The position numbers and the translations under genes are program-made. Below, one piece after another: positions 38,079 to 47,499 of a stretch of DNA of 64,000 nt. The notes under the pieces are model-generated. The model worked only from the letters and a program-made list of their open reading frames with translations, was not told the origin of the DNA and made no database searches. Numbering within the stretch: the stretch's first letter is position 1; each line of letters starts with the position of its first letter. Origin of the DNA: CAYPHY01 sp964410625 (lineage in GTDB: Bacteria; Chloroflexota; Anaerolineae; Promineifilales; Promineifilaceae). Location: NCBI GenBank assembly GCA_964410625.1, contig CAYPHY010000009.1, positions 62,001-126,000 on the forward strand, given 5' to 3'.

Positions 38079-40199
38079 ATGAACAGTTATTATGTCAATA
38101 GGCGAGATTTTATACGATTGAGTTTGATTACCTCGGTCGCGGCCGTTGCTGCCGCTTGCCGACGAGCCGAGTCGGAGGTTGTTTCGCCAACGGAAGCACC
38201 ACCAACGGCCGAACCCAAACCCCAACCCACCGCCGTCGCTGAGGAAGAAGCGGCCGAGGCAGCCCCCGCTGGCCCAAGCTGTGAAGTCCAGCTTGGCAAT
38301 GCCAGCGCCGACGTTTGGGCCTGGAGCACGCAACTGACGGGACAAGTGACCGGTCTGGAAGAGTGCCTGGCGGTGATGTTGCTGGTCAATGGGATGAATG
38401 TGGCGGTGGAGCAGGATGGTGAGAATTTTTCGGCCGACGTGCCACTGGTCGAGGGGGAAAACGAGGTGGCGGCCGTTTGTCAATGTGCGGATGGAGAAGA
38501 GGGAACACCACAGATGGTTACATTTACCGGACGGCTGGCGCAGCGGCCGAAGGCGATGATCCGCCCCAGCCTGGAAGGGGAACAGTTGGTCCTGGATGGC
38601 ACGGAGAGCCAGCCGGATGAGCGCGAAGGCAGCCCGATTGTGGAGTATATCTGGTCGGTGCGGCCAGGGAATCCGGCGGCCGTGCAGGTGGATGGCGCGG
38701 AGTTCAGCGGTGAAGTCAGTGGCGAACGGATCAGCGTTGCGTTGCCGGACACGGATGGCGAGTATTATTTTAACCTGCGTGTCGTGGACGAGAACGGCAA
38801 CGAGGACCGCAGCGGGACCTATGTGGAAGTGCGGGATGGGGTGGTGCGTATTCCCAATTATGATGTGGAACACCCGGCCTGGATTGACAGCGCAGTTGTC
38901 TATGGCACGATCCCGCGTAATTTCGGCAGCCCCGCTTTCCAGGCCGTCACCGACCGGCTGGATTATCTGCAAGAGCTGGGCATCACCGCCCTCTGGCTGG
39001 CCCCGGTCAATGTCTCTCCCCCTGGCGACTATGGCTATGCGGTGGTGGATTACTTTGAATTGAATCCACGCTATGGAACGAAAGAGGATTTTAAGCGGAT
39101 GGTGGATGAGGCCCATGCGCGGGGGATTCGTGTGTTGATGGATTTGGTCCCAAACCATTCGTCGGCCGAGCATCCCTACTATCGGGATGCGCTGAACAAC
39201 GGCAAGCAGTCCCACTATTGGGAGTTCTATGATCGCGACGTGAATGGGATGCCAACCCATTATTTCGATTGGACGCATCTGCCCAACCTGAACTACGAAA
39301 ATCCCGAAGTGCGGCGCTGGATGCTGGAAGCCTCGGCCTATTGGGTGCGCGAGTTTGACATTGACGGCTACCGCGTGGATGTGGCCTGGGGCGTGACGGA
39401 ACGACGGCCGGAGTTTTGGATGGAGTGGCGGCATGAGCTAAAGCGGATTAAGCCGGATGTGTTTTTGTTGGCCGAGGCCAGCGCCCGCGATCCGTTCTAT
39501 TTCGACAACGGCTATGATGTTGCTTATGACTGGACGCTCGATCTGGGCCATTGGGCCTGGGAATTGGTCTGGGATTCTAACCAGCACACGCTACTGACTT
39601 ATAACCTGAAGACGGTCTTGCTCAACGAGCCGCGCGGCTACCATCCCGACGCGCTGATCTTCCGCTTCCTGAACAACAACGACACCGGCCCGCGTTTCAT
39701 CAGCAATCACGGCGAAGGGATGACGCGGGTGTCTACGGCGTTGTTGCTGACCTTGCCGGGTGTGCCTTGTATCTATACGGCCGATGAAGTGGGCGAATTT
39801 TTCTCCCCTTACTTTGACCCCAACCCACTATCTTGGGATGAGAACTTCCCCGGCCTGCGTGATTACCACAAACAACTCATCGCCTTACGCAAGGAAGTGC
39901 CTAGCCTCCATTCGCGCCAGTGGCAGTTATTAAACGTGGAACCGCGCCAGCAACTGTTTGGCTATCTCCGTTATCTGGAAGGGAATGAGCAGCCGGTCGT
40001 GGTCTTACTCAACTTTTTTGATCAAGAACTGGAAGCAGAAGTTCCAATCCCTGAAGGGTTCCAGGAGCAGTTGGCTGGTGCAACGTGGACTGATTTGCTG
40101 AACGGCGAAACGGTCACGATTACGGATGCGGCCGCGGTGCGTGTGCCAATCGGCCGCTTCGGTGCGCGTATCCTGGCCCCGCAAGATCGGAGAGCATAG
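38079..40199 (+). CDS. Tat-exported GH13 alpha-amylase-family lipoprotein
   Basis: Protein of 706 aa. The N-terminus carries a twin-arginine motif NRRDFIRLS and a lipobox-like VAAAC (Cys about 27), then a Pro/Glu/Ala linker, so it is probably exported folded and lipidated. Residues 70-260 form beta-sandwich domains. The GH13 barrel shows region I LMDLVPNHSS, nucleophile Asp in DGYRVDVAWG, acid/base Glu in FLLAEASARD and region IV LNNNDTGPRF, where the usual His of NHD is Asn. A C-terminal amylase beta domain follows. It is likely a neopullulanase/cyclomaltodextrinase-like hydrolase that trims oligosaccharides beside the importer encoded upstream. Confidence 0.9.
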   Translation: MNSYYVNRRDFIRLSLITSVAAVAAACRRAESEVVSPTEAPPTAEPKPQPTAVAEEEAAEAAPAGPSCEVQLGNASADVWAWSTQLTGQVTGLEECLAVMLLVNGMNVAVEQDGENFSADVPLVEGENEVAAVCQCADGEEGTPQMVTFTGRLAQRPKAMIRPSLEGEQLVLDGTESQPDEREGSPIVEYIWSVRPGNPAAVQVDGAEFSGEVSGERISVALPDTDGEYYFNLRVVDENGNEDRSGTYVEVRDGVVRIPNYDVEHPAWIDSAVVYGTIPRNFGSPAFQAVTDRLDYLQELGITALWLAPVNVSPPGDYGYAVVDYFELNPRYGTKEDFKRMVDEAHARGIRVLMDLVPNHSSAEHPYYRDALNNGKQSHYWEFYDRDVNGMPTHYFDWTHLPNLNYENPEVRRWMLEASAYWVREFDIDGYRVDVAWGVTERRPEFWMEWRHELKRIKPDVFLLAEASARDPFYFDNGYDVAYDWTLDLGHWAWELVWDSNQHTLLTYNLKTVLLNEPRGYHPDALIFRFLNNNDTGPRFISNHGEGMTRVSTALLLTLPGVPCIYTADEVGEFFSPYFDPNPLSWDENFPGLRDYHKQLIALRKEVPSLHSRQWQLLNVEPRQQLFGYLRYLEGNEQPVVVLLNFFDQELEAEVPIPEGFQEQLAGATWTDLLNGETVTITDAAAVRVPIGRFGARILAPQDRRA

Positions 40200-40211
40200 G
40201 AAGCATAAATT

Positions 40212-40285
40212 CAATCCACGAATCTACACGAATTTTCATGAACAGAAGCCAATATTCGTGTAGATTCGTGAGAATTCGTGGATCG
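40212..40285. repeat. 'cacgaat' word-repeat hairpin
   Basis: ATCCACGAATCTACACGAAT faces ATTCGTGTAGATTCGTGAG plus ATTCGTGGAT. The left arm closely matches that of the 30190 element. A CGTTTGTCCGCGTTCGTCCG word run follows at 40342-40368. Confidence 0.8.
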
Positions 40286-40389
40286 CTTTAGGAGTTTTCA
40301 CGGGCGAATGCACACCAAAAGCGGTGAAAATTGAGTTTATCAGCGTTTGTCCGCGTTCGTCCGCGTCCTATTTTCAGGAGAGAAAAGCC

Positions 40390-41361
40390 ATGAAAATCGC
40401 AATGTTACGTGGCCCGCGCGATTTTGAACTGTTGGATCGGCCGATCCCCCAGCTTCAACCCGATGAGGTGTTGGTGCATGTGGCCGCTTGTGGGGTGTGT
40501 ACCTCTGAGTTGGATATGTGGGAGGGGATCGCCGGAGATCAGGTTTTCCCCCGCTTTCCCGGTCATGAGGTTAGCGGGGTCGTGGAGGAGGTGGGCGCGG
40601 CCGTCAGCGAGTTTAAGCCGGGTGATCCCGTCGCTGTTTGGGTGACGGAGAACGGCTTTGCCGAATATGTGACGGTGAAAGCCGAATACTGTTTCCCCGC
40701 CGGAAACGTGCCGCTGGATGCGGCGTTGGCCGAGCCGTTGGCCTGTGCGGTGAACACCGTCGAACTGGCTAACATCTCGCTGGCTGATAATGTGGTGATC
40801 ATCGGCGCGGGATTTATGGGCAATCTGGTGCAAAAGCTGGTGGCGTTGCAAGGGCCGCAGCAACTGATTGTCGCCGATACGCGGCCGGAAGTGTTAGACC
40901 GCGCCTGCCAACTGGGGGCAACCAGGGTGGTCAATGTCCGCGAGGAGTCGCTGCCAGAGGTGGTGAAGGAGTTGACCAACGGCCAGGGGGCTGATGTTAG
41001 CTTTGAAATCACCGGTATCGAGGCCCCGCTGCAAATGCTGGGTGATGTGACGCGGATGAGTGGGAAGGTGGTGATTGTCGGCTACCATCAGGGCGGGATG
41101 CGCCAAATTCCCCTTGCCCATTGGAATTGGATGGCCTTTAACATCATCAACGCCCACTTCCGCGAGGTTTCCACCATTTTGCGTGGGATGCGGATTGGGA
41201 TGAATCTGCTGACCAGCGGCCGTCTAGCCATTGATGATCTCGTCACCCACCGTTTTGCATTGGCCGAGATCGATCAAGCTTTCCGCACCGCCCATGACAA
41301 ACCAGCCGGGTTTGTGAAGTCAACGGTGTTGATGGATGGATTGGATGGTTTGGGTGGCTGA
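40390..41361 (+). CDS. Zinc-dependent alcohol/polyol dehydrogenase (MDR family)
   Basis: Medium-chain dehydrogenase of 323 aa. The catalytic zinc ligands are Cys in ACGVCTSELD and His in FPGHEVSG. The Rossmann fold motif is VIIGAGFMGNLV followed by DTRPEVLDRACQLGAT. The structural four-Cys zinc loop is absent, as in shorter sugar-dehydrogenase-like members. ATG 40390 has AGGAGAG 8 nt upstream; the longer frame from 40324 is rejected. Placed among glycosidase genes, it may oxidise a sugar or polyol with NAD(P); the substrate is not deducible. Confidence 0.9.
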   Translation: MKIAMLRGPRDFELLDRPIPQLQPDEVLVHVAACGVCTSELDMWEGIAGDQVFPRFPGHEVSGVVEEVGAAVSEFKPGDPVAVWVTENGFAEYVTVKAEYCFPAGNVPLDAALAEPLACAVNTVELANISLADNVVIIGAGFMGNLVQKLVALQGPQQLIVADTRPEVLDRACQLGATRVVNVREESLPEVVKELTNGQGADVSFEITGIEAPLQMLGDVTRMSGKVVIVGYHQGGMRQIPLAHWNWMAFNIINAHFREVSTILRGMRIGMNLLTSGRLAIDDLVTHRFALAEIDQAFRTAHDKPAGFVKSTVLMDGLDGLGG

Positions 41362-41379
41362 CACGGCCGCACGGCGTTG

Positions 41380-41426
41380 GCCGGTTTGAACCGGCGTTGC
41401 CTGATAGCCCGGTGGTTTACCGCCGG
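41380..41426. repeat. Double-hairpin element, copy 3
   Basis: Hairpin GCCGGTT-TG-AACCGGC, spacer GTTGCCTGATAGC, then hairpin CCGGTGG-TTTA-CCGCCGG (one mismatch), abutting the possible ATG at 41427. Confidence 0.6.
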
Positions 41427-44400
41427 ATGGCTTTAATAAACAGGATGACCAACATTTTAAATCAAGCAGAACCAACGACCGAAAACGGCCGCCAACAACC
41501 CCAACCCTGGCCCAAAGTGCCGCTTAGCCTCCACAATTTTCAACGGCCGCCGCGCGAATATGGCATCCTCCCCTTCTGGTTCCTCAATGGGGAATTGGAG
41601 CCGGAAGAGATGCGCTACCAGATTCGCGAATTTTACGAGAAGGGGATGAGTGGGATCATCCTGCACGGCCGCTTTGGGCTGGAACTCCCTTACATTGGCG
41701 AGACCTACCTGGAGCGGATCAAGCTGGCGGTGGATGAGGCGCAGCGGATTGGTTTTCCCACCTGGGTCTATGACGAGATGAATTGGCCCAGCGGCACGGC
41801 CGATAAGCGCGTCCTCAAGAGCCGTCCCGACCTGGTGCAACGCTATATCGAGTGCATCAATTTCACCGTGCGCGGCCCCTGGTTCACCTATCTGACCGGC
41901 GAAGATAGCCGCTATCTCGACTTTGAACGCTCGACGCCGCTGGCCGCCTTTGCCATCAGCCAGGAGGGGCAGGTGATTGACCTGACCCCCAACCTCTCCT
42001 TCGGCGACGTGATCCCCTGGGAGGCCCCGGCCGGTAACTGGCGGCTGATCTACATGGTGGAAAAAACGGCCGACTACTACATTGACGCACTTAACCCGGA
42101 GTCGACGGCCGAATTTCTGCGCCTGGGGTATGAGCCTTACCGCGACATCCTCGATGGGCAGATGTCTACGCAAATGCTCGGCTTCTATACCGATGAACCG
42201 GCGATGCACTACTATCTAACGGGCGGCGACAATCCGATCATCCCCTGGACAAAGGATATGTTTCGCCGCTTCCAGGGGCGCAACGGGTATAATTTGCGGC
42301 CGTTTCTGCCTGACCTCTTCTTCGACATCCGCCCGGAAAGCGCTCGCGTGCGCTTCGATTTCTACAACTCGCTGACTGACTTTTACAGCGACGCCTATTA
42401 CCGCCAGATTCATGAGTGGTGTCGCGAGCACAATGTGCTGTTCACCGGCCACTTGCTTTATGAGGAGTGGTTGCGGCCGCTCGTTCGCGTCGAGGGTAAT
42501 CTCTTCCGCCACTATGAACACTTCGATGTGATCGGCGTAGACCATCTCTACCCGATCATCGGCAACCGCGACCGCCCGGCCGAACATGTGGCGATGAAGG
42601 TCGGCAGTTCGGCCGCCCACCAGCTGGGCAGCGAACGGCTGTTGTGCGAATCCTTCGGCGGCATCTTCATGGATGCGACGATGCAACGGATGAAGTGGAT
42701 CACCGATTGGGAGTATGTCCTCGGCGTCAACCTGCTCAACCCGCATGGCTACCACTACACGCTCGAAGGGCCACGCAAGCGTGATTGGCCCCCTTCGATG
42801 TTTTACCAATACCCCTGGTGGCGTTACTTTAACGAGTTTTCCAACTATGTCAGTCGCCTCAGCCATTTGCTCAGCGGCGGCCGTCATGTGGCAAAGGTGG
42901 CTGTCCTCTGGCCGATGCAGGCGATGTTTGCCAACTATACGCCGCAAAGCCACAACCAACCTGGCGACCGAATTGAGCAGGACTTCAACACGCTGACCGA
43001 CCTGCTTTTGCGGCTGCATTATGACTTCGACTATCTGGATGAAGATTTTTTGGCACAGGCAGAGATCAGGGACGGCCGCATCCACATTCGCGACGAGGCG
43101 TATGAGCTACTTGTCTTGCCGCCGCTGACGCACATCAAAATAAGCACATTGGAACGCCTGGAGCAGTTCGCGGGGCAGGGCGGCCGTTTGCTGGCGACCG
43201 TCTTTCTGCCCGACCGCGCCTTTGCGGCCGAGAGCGGGCCGGAGGCAACGATAGACATTTCCGAGCGCATTAAAAAGCTCTTTGGCGTCAATCCGGCGGA
43301 GTCACAGCAGAATTTCCAGCAGCAATACGACCTGAAGGTGTTGTGGCAGGGGGACAATGCTGCCTTTGTTCGCAGCTACGCGCTGGCTCGCCAACTGCCG
43401 ATGCGTTGGCAACAGCGGTTGGGGCAACCGGGCCGCACCGAGAGCTTTGCTTTTACCATCGAATCAGGCCAGGAAGGCAGCCAGGCCAGCCGCTACTTCG
43501 TCACCCTCCCTGGTAACGAACGGGAGGAGATCACTGAGGAAGTAAACCGCGAACGGCAAGCGGTCGCTGATGCGCTGCAATCAGCGTTGAACGGCTTACT
43601 TGAGCCGGATGTCACGATTAGCCAGCCCGACATCTTTTACCTGCACCGGGTGAAGGACGGGCAGGATATTTACTTCTTCGTCAATCCCACCTTTGGCGAG
43701 CTGTCGGCCGAGGTCTCGATCAGCGGCGATGTTCAGCCGATGCTGTGGGACCCTTCGATGGGCGACGAACGGCCGCTGGTTCCCTCAAGCGTGCAGGACG
43801 GCCGCACCCGCTTCTCGCTCCACTTCCCACCAACCGGCTCGGCCTTTGTCTTGCCACAGGCGGGGAACGGCCGTCGCATCATCGAAACGAATTTGCGCTT
43901 TGATGCTTTAGGCGATGGAGCGCTGACGGGATACGGCCGTGTTGAGGAAGGGTTTGTGGTCGTCGAGCAAGCTGGCAAACGGATGCGGGAAAGCGTTCGG
44001 GGGCAGTCGCCTGTTGAACCGCTACTGCTAGATGGTGAATGGGAATTTGAGGCGGAGAACGACAACGCGCTGGTGATTGGCAACTGGTTGGCAGCGCAGG
44101 AACGGCCGGGGACGGACTGGCAGGCGTATGCACTACCTGACGTGGACACAGCCGATTGGCTGCCGATGGTCCCCGGAGCATGGTCTTACCAGCTTCCGGC
44201 CGAACCCGATGTCCCTTATCCGATCCCCGTCTGGTATCGCATTCACCTGCCGCTAGATTATCTGCCGCCGAATATGCAGCTTATTGTGGATGGCTTTGCC
44301 GGTTCGGAGTGGCAACTGTATGTCAACGGCGAGGCTGTTACCTCTCCCCCACAGCGTAGCACGTTTGACAGCCAGATGAAAGCGGTTGACATCACACCCT

Positions 44401-44900
44401 ATGTGCGTCAGGGTGACAATCTCATCGCGTTGCGACTGGTTGTCACCAATTCGACGGATGGACTGCTTGATCTGCTGAAGATCATGGGCGACTTTAGCCT
44501 GATTCCCAAGGGGGACGGCACGTATCAAGTGGGGCTGCCGCGTACCACGATGCAGCCCTGCTCCTGGGCGGAGCAAGGGTATCCCTTTTATTCCGGTTCG
44601 GCCGTCTATCGCCGACGCTTTCAACTACCCGCCTCATTCGCCGGACAGCGAGTCTTCTTACAGGCTCCGGTGCGGGATGATGTGTTGGAAGTGGTGGTCA
44701 ATGGGCAGCCGGCGGCTGTGCGCCTCTGGCCGGAGTACGAAGTGGAAATCACCGACCAGCTACAACCCGGCGAAAACCTGTTGGAACTGCGGCTGACGAA
44801 TACGTTAGTCAATTTGTTGGAAGGGGTGGAACGGCCGTCGGGTCTGTCGGCCGCGCCTTCACTAGTACCTTACCAACTATATATTTTCACACCCTCGTAA
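41427..44900 (+). CDS. Large glycoside hydrolase-like protein (GH106/GH2-superfamily type)
   Basis: Protein of about 1157 aa. The N-terminal TIM-barrel part has PFWFLNGELEPEEMRYQIRE, GIILHGRFGLELPYIGE and WVYDEMNWPSGTADKRVL. Candidate catalytic Glu residues are in YDEMNWPSG, FYTDEPAMHY and LLCESFGG. The C-terminal 300 residues include GH2-like sugar-binding beta-sandwich domains (VPGAWSYQLPAEP, WYRIHLPLDYLPPNMQLIVD, YVNGEAV). The pattern fits alpha-L-rhamnosidase-like GH106 and related unclassified families; the true substrate is open. No signal peptide is visible, so it probably acts in the cytosol on imported sugars. The start is uncertain: ATG 41427 or 41445, each without a good ribosome site. 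Confidence 0.8.
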   Translation: MALINRMTNILNQAEPTTENGRQQPQPWPKVPLSLHNFQRPPREYGILPFWFLNGELEPEEMRYQIREFYEKGMSGIILHGRFGLELPYIGETYLERIKLAVDEAQRIGFPTWVYDEMNWPSGTADKRVLKSRPDLVQRYIECINFTVRGPWFTYLTGEDSRYLDFERSTPLAAFAISQEGQVIDLTPNLSFGDVIPWEAPAGNWRLIYMVEKTADYYIDALNPESTAEFLRLGYEPYRDILDGQMSTQMLGFYTDEPAMHYYLTGGDNPIIPWTKDMFRRFQGRNGYNLRPFLPDLFFDIRPESARVRFDFYNSLTDFYSDAYYRQIHEWCREHNVLFTGHLLYEEWLRPLVRVEGNLFRHYEHFDVIGVDHLYPIIGNRDRPAEHVAMKVGSSAAHQLGSERLLCESFGGIFMDATMQRMKWITDWEYVLGVNLLNPHGYHYTLEGPRKRDWPPSMFYQYPWWRYFNEFSNYVSRLSHLLSGGRHVAKVAVLWPMQAMFANYTPQSHNQPGDRIEQDFNTLTDLLLRLHYDFDYLDEDFLAQAEIRDGRIHIRDEAYELLVLPPLTHIKISTLERLEQFAGQGGRLLATVFLPDRAFAAESGPEATIDISERIKKLFGVNPAESQQNFQQQYDLKVLWQGDNAAFVRSYALARQLPMRWQQRLGQPGRTESFAFTIESGQEGSQASRYFVTLPGNEREEITEEVNRERQAVADALQSALNGLLEPDVTISQPDIFYLHRVKDGQDIYFFVNPTFGELSAEVSISGDVQPMLWDPSMGDERPLVPSSVQDGRTRFSLHFPPTGSAFVLPQAGNGRRIIETNLRFDALGDGALTGYGRVEEGFVVVEQAGKRMRESVRGQSPVEPLLLDGEWEFEAENDNALVIGNWLAAQERPGTDWQAYALPDVDTADWLPMVPGAWSYQLPAEPDVPYPIPVWYRIHLPLDYLPPNMQLIVDGFAGSEWQLYVNGEAVTSPPQRSTFDSQMKAVDITPYVRQGDNLIALRLVVTNSTDGLLDLLKIMGDFSLIPKGDGTYQVGLPRTTMQPCSWAEQGYPFYSGSAVYRRRFQLPASFAGQRVFLQAPVRDDVLEVVVNGQPAAVRLWPEYEVEITDQLQPGENLLELRLTNTLVNLLEGVERPSGLSAAPSLVPYQLYIFTPS

Positions 44901-44918
44901 TAGAGTGCAGCATTTTTA

Positions 44919-45350
44919 TCAATCGCTGGTTTGATTTTCCAGTATCTTGAGGAACTCTCTTGGCGTTATGATTGAAATGTTTTCAAAGGGTGAGAGGACT
45001 AACAAGTCTACATCATTGCTAACGATGAAACTGGCTTTGCCACTGACCGCAGCCTCAAGAAATTTGTTGTCATCGGCATCGCGGCACACAGTGATCTGGC
45101 GCGTTGGTTCTATCCTCTCCCCACATAGACGAAGCGTGTGCAGGAACAGATGGCGATAATGCTCTGTCAGATGATATTTTTCTCGCAAATGGGGCCGGTT
45201 CAAAACGGCAACAAGTTCTTCTATTGCCTGGGTGCTATAAAGCAGCGTGAATGCACGGGCACGCATATACGACAGAATATGGCCAGCTTGGCCATAGGGT
45301 TTGGTGGCCGCGCTCACCGGTGCATTCGTATCAATAACGGCTCGAACCAC
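44919..45350 (-). CDS. PIN-domain toxin (COG1569 type)
   Basis: Protein of 143 aa with the PIN RNase fold. Acidic residues are in VRAVIDTNAPVSA (Asp 6), the helix STQAIEELVAVLNRP, CRDADDNKFLEAAV and FIVSNDVDLLVL. Family members are putative ribonuclease toxins. The gene overlaps by 20 nt the 3' end of the antitoxin gene upstream, the usual antitoxin-then-toxin order with translational coupling. It interrupts the sugar cluster on the opposite strand. Confidence 0.88.
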   Translation of the reverse strand: MVRAVIDTNAPVSAATKPYGQAGHILSYMRARAFTLLYSTQAIEELVAVLNRPHLREKYHLTEHYRHLFLHTLRLCGERIEPTRQITVCRDADDNKFLEAAVSGKASFIVSNDVDLLVLSPFENISIITPREFLKILENQTSD

Positions 45351-45627
45351 GGCGTGTCTCAGCTATTGCCGTTGCTATGTCGGCTTCGACTTCAGTATCG
45401 GAATAAACAGCGTTTTGCTCATCTACTTGAGCAATTAGACGCTCAAACTCGGTCAACCATTCATCATCTTCTAGTTCCAACATGCGTTGGTACACCTTAT
45501 AAGGAATTAGCACTGCTTCCGGCTGGTTGTCGCGAGTTAAAACATAAGGGATAGTCTCTTGTGTGACCTCATTAAGAACAGACTTGAAGCGTTGCCGTAG
45601 TTCTTTCAGGCCAATGACTTTTTGCAT
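45331..45627 (-). CDS. Phd/YefM-type antitoxin
   Basis: Protein of 98 aa. The N-terminal Phd-like DNA-binding fold (VIGLKELRQRFKSVLNEV, then PYVLTRDNQPEAVLIPYKVY) is followed by an acidic helical tail that would wrap the toxin. ATG 45627 is chosen because GGGAG lies 6 nt upstream; ATGs at 45633 and 45657 lack that spacing. It should neutralise the PIN toxin encoded next to it and repress their shared promoter, as known for the family. Confidence 0.85.
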   Translation of the reverse strand: MQKVIGLKELRQRFKSVLNEVTQETIPYVLTRDNQPEAVLIPYKVYQRMLELEDDEWLTEFERLIAQVDEQNAVYSDTEVEADIATAIAETRRGSSRY

Positions 45628-45769
45628 AAGCATCTCCCGATTCTGTTTTGATAGCACTTGTATTGTACCTCACATTGTGAAAGTGCGTATGGGTCTATGG
45701 ATAGATAGCGGGCGAGTCTTTCTGGCTAGGCTACGAATTTGTCATAGATGTTTATCTGCCATCGCTGTG

Positions 45770-46621
45770 TTATATCATATATCCCCCGTTAGGTTGGTAA
45801 GCTCGGAAATAATCAATGACGAATCGTTGTGGATAGGAAAGAGTGTGCTGAATGGTATCGGCCGCCAAGGGGCGTTCGAAGATGTCTAGCATGAACACCA
45901 TTGGATAGTGAGGAGATTGCTGGATGGTCGTGATTTTGATGTTATCAACGTAGTAATCAATATGGGTAGGCGTCCATTCGGCCGCGTAAATGTGGTACTG
46001 CGTTGCATCCATGTTCAATACCGGCTCATACCATTCATCGCGAATGGCGGGATCGCTCCAGGGGTGTACGCCGTGACCTATTTTTGAGCCGCTGGGGCCG
46101 ACGTCTTTGCCAAAGATTTCACAGATGCAGATTTCGGCCGAATGCTCCGCTATCTCTTCATACCCAATCATCCACAGGGCGACATGATTGGCAATCCCTT
46201 CTGTTGCTTTGGCCCGCATTTCAAAGTAACCGTACTGCGGCGTATAGAGTTGGACGTTTGGCTGTGCTTCGCGCACCACACAGTCAGGATGAAAGCGGAG
46301 GAGACCGGCTTTGCTGCCCAACGGACCGGCAAATTCGCCCGTTTGAATAGAGGAGGCTTTGATCGCTCCATCAAATTCAGAACACCACGGTTGTTGATCG
46401 GCCGTAATTTGCAGGACCAGGTTGCCCTGCTCAAAGTAATAGTTAGCGGCCGATTGCGCCCTTGAACTCCAATGAGGTAGATAAAATGGCAGCCACTTAT
46501 TCGTATCCAACAGTGGCCCATCAAATTCATCGTGGAATTCGAGCGTATACCCCGCTTTTTCCAAAGGGTTGGGTGGGCAATCACCGGTAGCAAAATCGCC
46601 GGAGAGTGGTTGAACAAGCAT
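45770..46621 (-). CDS. Glycoside hydrolase family 16-like protein
   Basis: Jelly-roll (concanavalin-like) protein of 283 aa. GH16 features are TLEFHDEFDGPLLDTNKW, YGYFEMRAKATEGIANHVAL, WTPTHIDYYVDNIKI and PMVFMLDIFERP. The catalytic strand, normally E-[IL]-D-x-x-E, reads EICICE here. Both Glu are present, but the middle Asp is Cys. That may mean altered activity or a binding role, or a subfamily with its own motif. No signal peptide is visible from ATG 46621, whose GGAGG lies 5 nt upstream. It is convergent with the toxin-antitoxin pair and divergent from the AllA-like gene. Confidence 0.8.
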   Translation of the reverse strand: MLVQPLSGDFATGDCPPNPLEKAGYTLEFHDEFDGPLLDTNKWLPFYLPHWSSRAQSAANYYFEQGNLVLQITADQQPWCSEFDGAIKASSIQTGEFAGPLGSKAGLLRFHPDCVVREAQPNVQLYTPQYGYFEMRAKATEGIANHVALWMIGYEEIAEHSAEICICEIFGKDVGPSGSKIGHGVHPWSDPAIRDEWYEPVLNMDATQYHIYAAEWTPTHIDYYVDNIKITTIQQSPHYPMVFMLDIFERPLAADTIQHTLSYPQRFVIDYFRAYQPNGGYMI

Positions 46622-46684
46622 GACAGCCTCCATGAATTTAGGAAGTAGAGAACGCCATTTTAGCAAAGTTAGAGGGAAAGAAGG

Positions 46685-47179
46685 ATGAAATTACCGATTC
46701 GCGAACTGAGCGCGGCCGCCTTTGCGCCCTATGGTCAAGTGATCGAAATGCCTGAGCGTTCCCAGGATGCTGCTGGCCCTGGCTGGAGATGGTGGGGCGA
46801 GACGGTGTTGTTGGAAGGGGATGAACGGCCGTATGGCATTGGCTATCTTGATCTACAACCGGCCGACTTGCGCTTCGATTGGGCGGAACGCCACATGCGC
46901 TCGATGGAACTGCTCATCCCCGCGGGCGGCGATTGTCTCGTCTATGTTGGCCCACCGGATCACCCGGAGCAACCAGAGCAGATGCCACCGCTGGAACGGT
47001 TTGAAGTGTTTCGAGTGCGAAAGGGACAGGGGGTATTGCTGGGCCGTGGCGTCTGGCACGGTGCGCCGTTGGCGTTGGACCGGCCGCTAAACGTCATCGT
47101 TCTCCTCCATCAAAACACCGGCGGGGAGGATACGGCCGTTGTCCGTTTTCCTGATTCACCGGTCAGCATTCACCCTTAA
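46685..47179 (+). CDS. Ureidoglycolate lyase family protein (AllA-like)
   Basis: Cupin-like protein of 164 aa: IRELSAAAFAPYGQVIEMP at the N-terminus, RHMRSMELLIPAGGDCLVYV in the core and GRGVWHGAPLALDRPLNVIV, which carries the conserved His-Gly-x-P pattern of the family. AllA releases urea from ureidoglycolate in purine breakdown, but no other allantoin genes are nearby and related cupins act on sugar acids. The family call is firm and the reaction is not. A nucleoside hydrolase lies 8 kb downstream in the same region. Confidence 0.75.
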   Translation: MKLPIRELSAAAFAPYGQVIEMPERSQDAAGPGWRWWGETVLLEGDERPYGIGYLDLQPADLRFDWAERHMRSMELLIPAGGDCLVYVGPPDHPEQPEQMPPLERFEVFRVRKGQGVLLGRGVWHGAPLALDRPLNVIVLLHQNTGGEDTAVVRFPDSPVSIHP

Positions 47180-47187
47180 GTAAAATG

Positions 47188-47282
47188 CGGAAAGTTTCTT
47201 GAGAACAGAAACCGGGTTTCTTAGCTTTTACTAGACAGCATCGTTTGCTCGATAGAAACCCGGTTTCTAAGCGAACTTTCCG
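47188..47282. repeat. Nested GAAACCGGG palindrome
   Basis: Outer arms CGGAAAGTT / AACTTTCCG enclose AGAAACCGGGTTTCTTA and AGAAACCCGGTTTCTA, each itself a near-palindrome. It is related to the element at 7869. Confidence 0.7.
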
Positions 47283-47392
47283 ACACACACTTAGTGCATA
47301 AATGACATCTGTCAGTTGAAAGCAGGCTAATAGTCGTACCATTTTTGCCCGGAACTCGATTATACTGAAAACGTTAACTTAGGATTTACACG

Positions 47393-47478
47393 TTGAACAC
47401 GAATTGGCGCAAATGACACGAATTTTAGATTCTATTTTCGTAAATTTGCACTCAAAAATTATGCCATTCGTGTTGAGT
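47393..47478. repeat. 'cacgaat' word-repeat hairpin upstream of the SDR gene
   Basis: TGAACACGAATTGGCGCAAA and TGACACGAATTT face AAATTTGCACTCAAAAATTA and GCCATTCGTGTTGA with several mismatches. It ends about 20 bp before the SDR start, next to the GAAGGAG ribosome site. Confidence 0.7.
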
Positions 47479-47499
47479 ATATAGAAGGAGTAAAACGTA

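Noticed and set aside
38001..39434. 477-aa minus-strand ORF
   Set aside because: Antisense shadow of the Tat-exported GH13 gene; no recognisable domain.
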